Assembly (NCBI RefSeq): GCF_000224145.3
Contig: NC_020166.2
Span: 2,332,754-2,396,753, forward strand
DNA from: Ciona intestinalis
Taxonomy: Eukaryota > Chordata > Ascidiacea > Phlebobranchia > Cionidae
Direction of reading: 5' to 3'
Length of the DNA stretch: 64,000 nucleotides
The position numbers and the translations under genes are program-made. Each line of letters starts with the position of its first letter. Position 1 is the first letter of the stretch. The notes beneath the pieces were generated by a model that worked only from the letters and a program-made list of their open reading frames with translations, ran no database searches and was not told the DNA's origin. Positions 55,371 through 64,000 of this stretch are shown here, in pieces.

Positions 55371-57623
55371 ATGACGGCCATGTTTCAAGAAATTATCAAT
55401 GAACTTTTAGTTGGCAAATCAGCTTTGTCCGACTTTGGAACTAAACTGGTTGCGGAACATGGAGCGTACGTATTTGTGTTTAGTGTAATAATAAACAATG
55501 TGAACAAATTAATAAAAATACTTGTTTACAGTGAAACGTTAAAAGATAAACGTCCAAAAGATAAAAGGCCACCAAAAAAATGCCGAAGCTGCAATCGAAC
55601 TGACACAGCGTTTATCAAACTTCGAAAATGCGCGAGGTATGTTTCTAAATGGGTCCCTTTAAATAGTGCATGTCCGCTATGTTTACAATATTCACTATAT
55701 CTTCTATGTTATGTTGTCCATGATCTTCACAACATAGTGAACATAGCCAACATGCACTAATTAAAGGGGCTGTTTCTAAATAACTGACTAAAAACTAGGT
55801 TACTCCCTTCGAAATTGGGAGGAGAAAAGCAAATGAAAAACAAGTCCCAATCTTACCCCACTCTACTATAACCAGTTTATCTGTTTAGGTGCAAGACATT
55901 ACCCATGTCAAAATCGTTATGCAGTTATTACTGTAGCACGACCTGTCAGCAGGAAAACTGGAAATATCATTGGCATGAACATAGGTGGTTGGAGAATCAG
56001 AGCACCCGTATAGTCTTAAGCCACAAGAAAGAATTTGCCGAGCATTTTCAGGTATGTATTAGTTTTTTGGTACAAAAGTTTCATCTTGTTAGGTGTTGGG
56101 GCTTGGGACCATTTTGGAAATCCCAAAATTTAAAAAAGGATACCTAAATTTCAAAAGATTATTTCACCCTATGAATTGGGTTTCTGTGTCCAATTAGCAG
56201 AATTCTTAATTCGTAGAATAGAATTATTACTGAAAAGGAAAGTCCAACCTAAAATAAATATATAAAATTTATGAAAGTTATATATGAAAACAATGCATGG
56301 GATTTCCCAATCACATAAGAAAAAGTTACTTGGCCGTTTTTAGTATCTAAACTACTGAAGCAAATTTAAAACAAAGTTTGGATTGGTATCCTGAATGTTT
56401 GGATTTTTGGTATTCCGAAAGCTCCGGCTTTACCATTAACATCATATATTATGTATCATAGGACACATTAAAAGCAATGAAAGAAGAGGAATTTGAGGAA
56501 ACAAGAAGACTGAGAAGATATTTGTTCGAAGAAAGTCAACAAAGAAACAAGAATGGAGCATCAAAAGAATCACAAATCAATTTTAGGTAAGAATTTAAAC
56601 ATTTATTTACTTGCATTTGCTTTTTGTATGGGGAAGGTCTATTAATAAGGTAAGAAGAGGATTTGAGCCAACAATGGGCCATGCCCTCAAAAATATATTT
56701 AAAGCATTGTACTACTAAATGAAAAAAAATAGAAATATCTCTTCACAAGGTTTTAACCTTAAGTTTTTTTTTTGTGTAACCATAGAACATGAGAAGGTAG
56801 ATGCTTACGGATTATTTGATTTTTTTAAACATCTTAAACAACTTTTGTTTAGGAATGTTCTTGTAGCGAACAGAAATCAACAGACTGAGAAAGACTTGGT
56901 GATAGTTGAACCTGCATATCAAATTCCAAGGTATACGGCAGAATCTGTTGCCTCAATTGCAGTTGATACTTGGGACATTCCACCAGAAGAAATGCCAAGA
57001 GCATTAGTAAGTTTATTTACAAGTTGTATTTAGGATTTATTGCTTTAAAATCACAATATGTCAAGTTCGGAAAGAAATTTCAAGTCCTAGATATTTTTTA
57101 AACATTGAATAAGTTTTATTCCAAAAAGCATAAAATACTTTATGATCATAATAAAAATTTTTAAACATAATAGTAATTAAACAAGAGAGTATGAAAACAA
57201 TGCTCAATTTTTCAAAATCATTGAGAATATTTTAGAAATTCTTAATTTGAATAAATTTAGAAATATCCAAGAAATCAGATGTTGGCAATAACTTGGGAAG
57301 AAGGACAAGTGGAGAATAAACCACAAGAGAATCAAAGACCTAAAAAAACAAAAAGAAGGATAAATGTAAAAAAGGGCTCAGAAGAAGACCCTGAAAGCAA
57401 ATGGAACCTGGCAATTGACTTGCTGACTCATGTAGTTGACTATAGAGTGGGGGGCCGTGGTACCGCTATAAGACGCGGCCAAGATGGGAAATTAATAAGA
57501 AAAAGCAACAAAATTGAACATCTTAAAAGTGGTATTCATAAAAAGACAGAATTGCAGAAATTAACAGATAACCCTTTACCTTGGGGCTTCTATTACCAAT
57601 CGGTGCCTTCTATAACTGAATAA
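55371..57623 (+). CDS. MYND zinc finger protein, uncharacterised
   Basis: Six exons (55371-55465, 55532-55636, 55889-56051, 56462-56586, 56853-57006, 57261-57623) join in phase to 334 residues. A MYND-type finger follows a basic run at residues 36-48: CRSC, then KCARC, then CSYYCSTTCQQENWKYHWHEH. The last ligand, normally Cys, is His (H-x3-H). MYND domains bind proline-rich partners, often in chromatin or cilia proteins. The rest holds an acidic/basic coiled region (around 120-165, EEFEETRRLRRYLFEESQQR), a DIPPEEMPRAL segment, and a lysine-rich stretch (KKTKRRINVKK). The C-terminal domain (NLAIDLLTHVVDYRVGGRGT..NPLPWGFYYQSV) is not one I recognise. It is not ZMYND10, whose finger is C-terminal. 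Confidence 0.75.
55800..55871 (-). repeat. MITE fragment in a MYND-gene intron
   Basis: Only an end and part of the interior remain (CAAGTCCCAATCTTACCCCA). Confidence 0.5.
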
Positions 57624-58490
57624 TATCATTGTGAAATATTTTTCTTAAACTTGCAACTAATGGTGTATTGTTGCGTAATCATTTTTAACTAATATTTTTT
57701 ATCAATAAGATTAATTGTGAATTCCTATTTGATTTGTTATTTTATCTTTCCCTTGCACTAAAATTAAATTGTTCCTTTTGATAATTCAAAACATGCAACC
57801 TATCAAAATCCTGTTCAAATGAAACTGGCAGAAATCTACTACAGTATACCTGTTTGAATCTCAGCTGAATGCTAACAGGTAACTGTATCTCACTCTTGGC
57901 TCATAGTATACCCACATATGCAGGAAACTTGAAATCTGATCTTCTGTTCTATGATTGATATTTCAATAGACATTAGCTTTATTATTGATTGCATAACCGG
58001 CAGTTTGTTATGTTGCTATAGTTAGATAGTATGTCAATGTAAAAATGGGAAAAGTAAAAAACACATTGGGTATACATTTGAATATTAAGTTTATTAATCA
58101 CAACAGGTAGTTTTGTTAAGTGAATTGATGAGTGAGATGTTTTTATGTAGATGGTAAACAATTTGAGGGTCTGTTATGATTCGAGATATCATTGGGCACT
58201 TTTAAGTCTATTGTAATTATGCAGATATTATATATTATGATTAAATGCCTTTGTCATGCGACCTATGATTTACAACACATCGTTTGACTTACTTTAAAAA
58301 AGGCAAATATATACGGACGCATAAACGCAGATTTCCAATTTTAAACTACGATCACGTTGCGTTTTACGTGCGCACTCTCGTTTTCTTTTTTCGCGCGATC
58401 GGTGAAACAAATTCAGTCAATCAATTTAATCGTCTGTGCGCAACTGCGAAGATAGTGTACTAAACACTTCGTTTTCTTTTGTGCTGAGAA
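57624..58490. other. MYND gene 3' region and RYK promoter
   Basis: No repeat or gene. A GC-richer patch at 58310-58440 (CGTTGCGTTTTACGTGCGCA, CGCGCGATCGG) just before the RYK start is a plausible promoter without a TATA box. Confidence 0.4.
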
Positions 58491-61400
58491 ATGCGGGTAT
58501 GTGCTTATATTTTGGCTGTGGTTTTACTACCATGCATGTCCAAATGCAGTATTGACCTTTATTTGGCCGAAGATCAAGTGGAAAAGTTATTTGGTAAGTT
58601 GAGTATAATACAACTCTGTCAGTTTCTATAGCCCATTGCATAGAGTTGTTGTGTGAATTACTTTACCTTTTTTTGTAAGTTTTAATAAATGGTGTCCCAC
58701 CTTAGCACATATTATGAAATATGATGTTTGATCGTGTTTTAAACAATTAACAGCGGTCTATGGGACATGGGAGTTGTAAGGATAGACTGTTTTATCCTTC
58801 TTTGGATGTGCTTTGTTTACTACCAAATAGGACAAGAAACTAGAATGAAAAGCTGTCCTACCCTCTCCCACCCTACTATACTATACCATGCTTGTTACAC
58901 GTATTTCAACATTTTTCACAGGCATAGCTGATGCTGAGATGTACTACATAAGGAACGGGATTATAAACGAAAATGCAGTGAATTTTGTTGCCCATGTTCA
59001 ACCTGAACATACAGATCTTACATATTTGTGGAAAGTTACAAATAAAGCTATTACTGTTGCTTACGATTTGGACATTCTCGATGTACAGGTATATACAAAA
59101 CATTATATATATAAATATATATATATAATTGCCAATTATTCGCTAATATTTTGTTTTAATCTTAGCAGGGTACCTTACAAAGTTACAGTTATGACGTTGG
59201 TGTATTTTTTTCAATAATTTTCATTGTAGAGTACATTAAAAGGAACCGAAAAATATGGCTCTTATAATAAAGCCCCATTAGCAGAGTACGGCTGCTATAT
59301 ACGCAAACTTCTGGGTTTCTTCACCACACTTGCTTTATGTATGGCTAATAATTTAGTATCAGATACATAATAATAAACACATATTATGTTCATGTTACTC
59401 AAGGAATTGAATCTTCTAGTTCTACATTAGGTTTTTAACGCGCTAATAAAATAATCACATTACTCACATGTCACATGAGACCTAGTCTTATTTTGCCTAT
59501 TGGCATATACCCAAATGTTAAATTTTGCATATGGGCTGAAATATTATGCAGACTGTACAATATGTATCATATAAATTATCTGCATTAATTCCATTTTTCA
59601 GAAAAGCCCTGCACAATTAAATACTGGCAGTGTGGAGATGAACAAGCATTCCATATTATATCCACCAAAGGTTAGTAAGCAAATTGACATAAAAAACTTT
59701 TTCCAATTTTAATGCCGTAATTTTTGAACTTTAATTTTTTGTTCAAAAAATCAGCTGGAGTCAAAAAGTGGGACCATTAGGTACAGTGAGGACTTACAGC
59801 CTCAAACCCTGAAAGTCAGTCTGGTTTGCACTGGTGAAAGGGAAGGGAATGTTACAGTGACAATGAAACTTAAGTTAGTGATGGATTCTGGCACTGATTT
59901 AGTAGTCAACATCAAACGACTGAAGAAATGTTTAAAAAGTAAATATATGGATATATATATAGGTTTTTATTGGGATAAAAATTTAATTTACTTGTAAGTT
60001 TTCAAATGTGTTTGAGATCTTGTGTACATCAGAAGCGCCACAGATCATAGGAATTTCATCGACTTTTTTACGAAATTCATTTTATACATATTTTTCCCTA
60101 TAACAACTCGTTTCTACCTTATTTTTCCAAGGATGTGTTTTTTAACCTGTATTGTGCCGCCGATTGTGTAGTATCTGTTTTCAAAGGTTATAAGTATTGT
60201 TAAAGTTTTAATTTCAACATTAAGGACAGTGTAAATAGTTTAGCAATCTTGAAAAAAATTGAATAAGTAAATATGTAAACATAAAGGGTAAATAATGTTT
60301 AAATATTTTTTTAATCTTTAGCTCATAGCTTTGTAGAAGACAAGCCTGTACTTACTGATCAACCAAGTGAACCAAATGATCAGGGTAATGTATGATTGAA
60401 TAATTTTACTCGTATATGCAGGAACACATTTAATTCATCTAAAAAAACAAATCTGCAATAGACTGTAAACACCCCTGCAGTTTATATTAAAAGTGCTTTT
60501 ATAAGTTATGTGAAAAATAAAGTTTTACTAAGTACTTTCTGATAGTAAGCTTATTGAGAAATAGGCCTATGAGAGCTACAGGGCAATTTGCTTACAGAGT
60601 GGTTTCTAGTCTACTTTAAATAAACATATTATGTTTAAATGTAGAACTAATTAATTATTAGACATGTTTATATTATTCTATTTTTCATACAGATTTAAAC
60701 TTGGGAGGTACACAACAAAGCACGTCCGCTTTTTACATCTCTGTGTCTGTTGTTTCATCATTTATTGTGTTGATTGTGGTTGGTGTTACATTGTGGCATG
60801 TTCGTATGAGCAAACGATACCAACGTTCAGGGTAATGTTTTCTATTTAAAATTGTCATGCTTTTATTTGAATTAGAGACTGAGGATGCCATTTTTAGGCG
60901 AAATCGCTGAAATGTATAGGCTATCTTTTATTATACAATTTGTTGGACTTGGTTTTTGCCTGTAATGTTTTTGTAGCAGCAGATCCTCACTGTATTTCGT
61001 TATAAATGAATTGTTCAACTCTATGAGCTTTAGATTAGGGTCAGATTCATGGAGTTTATTACAGTTATTTTAGGTATTGTGTGTGATTCTATAAAAAAAG
61101 AAAAAGCTTAATGGTAATAACAATTTTTAAATTTTCTGCAAAAACAACCCATAAAAATAAATAATATTTTCCAGAGTGGACAACTGTATACCAATGCAAC
61201 CTGGTGCCCAACATTTGAACCAGTTCCTGCGCCCAGATCTTCCCAACAATGCACTAAAACCGCCTTGTAAGTTTAAACTACTTTTCTTCTTTTTTTAATT
61301 TTTTAACATTACTTTTTTTGCTAATGCTTTTAAAGTTTTAATTTGAATTTGTATTGCCGTCAAAAATGTCTTTCTGTTCATTTTATTTTTATCTCTTTTT

Positions 61401-64000
61401 GTTTATCTTTTTTATTTTTAGCCCATTCAAGCTTAATGCAGATAATCACTCCGCTAATAAATGATCTTGGAACTGATATTAATGAAATTCAAAGCAAGTT
61501 ATCAGCCATTGCCATTCCCAGGTGATATTTCTTTCTACAGCATGTTATTATTTTGCATTGGAGATTTTTAGCATGTGCAATTTTCACATAAAAATATCAG
61601 TTCAATTTTAGATTCCAAAACTGACAAATTCCGCTTCTGGCAAATTACTAAAAATTGCAGAGGAAAAACACTTAATGGCAATTGCTCTAAATCATTGATT
61701 CCTTCTGGGTTGTCATAATTGTCAGCCATATACTAAAAATGAAAAAATTATTGCTCATAAATAAAGTATATTCGATAACTTATCACTAGGCACGAGTTGT
61801 ATAAAACATATCTACCCAATGATTTATAGTTATACGTACCTGGGCTGTAAGGACTGTCGTTGTTCCACTGCACAAGAGTAAATATAAATAAGATACATTC
61901 ATTCATCACATGCAAACGAATCTACGAATGCAAAATTGTTTAAAATTATTATATTTCTGGCTGAGTAATTCTCAAAACAGTTAAGAGACGCTTTACTAAA
62001 AAAGATTAATTTTCTTGTATATGCCTACCTTAGCATTGGTTTACATTGTTTTAATTCCAGGGAAAATGTTGATATTGGTGAGCTTACATTGAAAGGAACG
62101 TTTGCAAGGATATATAAAGGAACATTAGATGATGGAACACCAGTCCTTATCAAGACTGTATCAGGTAGCTCTATTACTTCAGTTTATGTGTATATTTTTA
62201 GGTTCATATATTTATATTTTTATGTTTTTTTTGTAGGTGGAATAAACTGTATTAGTTTCTTTACCATAACTCTTTTATTATTATTATTTTAAAAGCCTAT
62301 TTACCCTACGCCCTTACCCCTATGTGCTTTTTGCTATTTTTGTATATACGTTAATTTTACAATGACTTAAACACTTAATTTTAAAATCCAATTACCTTGT
62401 ACAATAATCTAAATCCTACAAACACAAGCATGCTAAAAATGTAGCAATTCCAGTTAATATTTTCTCCTCATAACCGAACATCTAAACAGTTCCTTCTATT
62501 TTCTTCTTTTTTCTTTTTTTTCTTTCTACAAAAAATAATATATATATATATATTTGATTTTTTTGATAAAAACTTCTGTTTCTACTTTATTATTATTAGA
62601 CATGGCAACTGAAGAACAAAAGCGATTGTTGTTATTTGAAAGCTCGCTGCTACGTGGCATGCACCATAGAAATCTACTATCAATGAAACATGTTGTTCTT
62701 CAAGATGATTCCACCCCACCAATGGTCTTATTCCATTTTATGGAAGGTGATAAATTGAGTTTTTAATTTGATGTGTTTTGTTTAATGGCTGCATTGGTGC
62801 ATAAAAAAAGTTTTTAAGCCTTCAAGACTTAAGTATCAACTTGATTTCATTTTTTAAATTAAGCTCAAAGAGTCTATCTAAGTAGAAGTTACTACTTACG
62901 TATAGCTGATTAGCAGTTTGGGGTAAAATGGGACATGCTTACATTCTTTTTTTCCTGTCCCATTTGGTAATAAGCAAAGAATATAAGTACTAATACCAAA
63001 TAGTTATTACTGGGTTAAGGGTACTACTTACATATAGTAAGTTGGGATAAAATACAACATATTTTTATTTTTTCCTGTCTGATTTTGTAGTAAACAAAGA
63101 ATATTTACAGAATGAAAGAGACGTAGCCATGCGATACAACAATTAAAAAATATTGTTAATTGTTTTAAACGCAATTTAAAAAATATTGGATTAGGTTGCT
63201 AACAAGATTCCATCTTACCCCACAGTACTGTATTCTTGGTTTTATCCCAGGTGGAAATCTAAAGCATTACCTGCAAGGATTAAAATTGAAGGAATCACCA
63301 GGACTTGTGTCTGGAATATTTGGTTCAGGGTCAACAAAATATGAACAAGTTTCGACGCAAGATCTTGTAGAGATGGCTATACAGGTATTTTGCTCTTTAT
63401 TAATACAGATCTGCCTAATATGGGTATGTAAGGATGCATGTGTGACCTGGAATTGACTTTGATATAGTACTGTGGGTTGAAATGGGATACCATTAGCACT
63501 AGAAACTAATTCTCCTATTTCCTGATCATGTTTTGTACAATTAAGTAAAAGCTTTTTTAGAGTGGCGGGGCACATTGTATAATTCTGTAAATATTCATTG
63601 TTTACAAACAAATGGGATGGAAGATAGGAAAAAATATGTCTCTGTAAATAATATAGGTACACAACGTAGTAACAGGTAATTAGGTGATAATGCACCAATT
63701 AAAGGTCATAACATGGGCATGCCTGAAGACCACCCTTGTTTTTTAAAACGATAGGTGCCATTGCTTGTATGTATTTATTGGTTCAGTACTAGACATACTT
63801 AAGCTGATAAAGGTATTTTTCTGTATTGTTTTTTTTTTAAATTATTACAGAAATACGGTCAACCTTTTCATAAATGGTTTTATTCTAGTATTAGTTGTAT
63901 AAACTGTGTATCAAGTTATCTATTCTATATGGGTGAGAACGTGAGATTTTTCAGTGGGGCACGCCATGGCTCTGGGATTTTGGCTTAAGTTGACACCTAA
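58491..64000 (+). CDS. RYK: RYK receptor-like tyrosine kinase, 5' part
   Basis: A Wnt-binding single-pass receptor with an atypical kinase domain, cut by the right edge. Exons seen are 58491-58593, 58922-59088, 59602-59670, 59755-59938, 60322-60384, 60693-60831, 61175-61266, 61422-61521, 62061-62164, 62600-62746 and 63251-63384, in phase, giving 434 residues. It has a signal peptide (MRVCAYILAVVLLPCMSKC), a WIF domain (DLYLAEDQVEKLFGIADAEM to about residue 174), a membrane span near residues 208-230 (VSSFIVLIVVGVTLWHV), a juxtamembrane Ser/Pro region, then kinase subdomains: a worn glycine loop (LKGTFARIYKG), the lysine (VLIKTV), HHRNLLSMKHVV, and GGNLKHYLQ. Vertebrate RYK is also catalytically atypical. 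The catalytic loop lies past the edge. Confidence 0.92.
58687..58879 (+). repeat. MITE copy in RYK intron 1
   Basis: Left end lost; interior intact; right end CTCTCCCACCCTACTATA. Confidence 0.75.
61640..61905 (+). repeat. SINE, degenerate
   Basis: TTAATGGCAATTGCTC..TTGTCAGCCATATACTAA..GGACTGTCGTTGTTCCACTG, tail ACATTCATTCATCA, in an RYK intron. Confidence 0.65.
62925..63232 (-). repeat. Two worn MITE copies in an RYK intron
   Basis: TTTGGGGTAAAATGGGACAT and AGTTGGGATAAAATACAACA begin two reverse-sense copies; the second ends CATCTTACCCCACAGTACTG. Confidence 0.6.
63466..63655 (+). repeat. Worn MITE copy
   Basis: AGTACTGTGGGTTGAAATGG start, interior CTGATCATGTTTTGTACAAT, right end decayed. 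Confidence 0.55.

Noticed and set aside
55371-57623. Assignment of the MYND gene as ZMYND10, tempting because ZMYND10 is near CYB561D2 in human
   Set aside because: ZMYND10 has its finger at the C-terminus and a different helical body; here the finger is near the N-terminus and the rest does not match.

Overview
The window looks like a piece of a tunicate genome, most likely Ciona. The DNA is AT-rich and the genes have many small exons with short introns. Every few kilobases there are copies of two compact repeat families: a roughly 200-bp TA-flanked palindromic-ended MITE (core GGTGGGGAAGATGGGACACC) and a tRNA-headed SINE ending in ATTC repeats. The recognisable proteins are chordate-like. 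The species call is an inference from repeats and gene style; no database search was run. Two 50-N runs mark scaffold gaps.

Layout. 1-1100: a CRE/NRF1-type promoter with small putative spliced exons and no convincing protein. 3.4-5.8 kb: a METTL27-like methyltransferase, plus a stray inverted copy and a broken copy of its last exon. 6.1-8.8 kb (minus): two tandem GNAT acetyltransferase-like genes, one decayed and joined to a MITE. 11.1-13.8 kb: an inverted pair of three-exon genes for a small secreted peptide that I do not recognise. 14.4-15.9 kb (minus): an intronless SLC43-type transporter. 17.6-37.1 kb: a complete DNA polymerase theta gene (33 coding exons) with an N/Q-rich repetitive middle exon. 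38.1-41.6 kb (minus): a creatine-kinase-family gene that lacks two key catalytic residues. 45.8-48.7 kb: WDR82. 50.1-51.4 kb: TMEM115. 53.6-55.0 kb (minus): CYB561D2. 55.4-57.6 kb: a MYND-finger protein of unknown role. 58.5 kb to the right edge: the 5' part of RYK, the Wnt-binding receptor.

The genes are ordinary eukaryotic single units and do not form a pathway. What links several of them is ancestry: POLQ, WDR82, TMEM115, CYB561D2 and RYK all lie on human chromosome 3 as far as I recall, and TMEM115 and CYB561D2 are convergent neighbours in both. The most novel items are the apparent phosphagen pseudokinase, the inverted secreted-peptide pair in which one copy lacks the TATA segment, the MITE-supplied start of the second acetyltransferase, and the prion-like repeat exon of POLQ.
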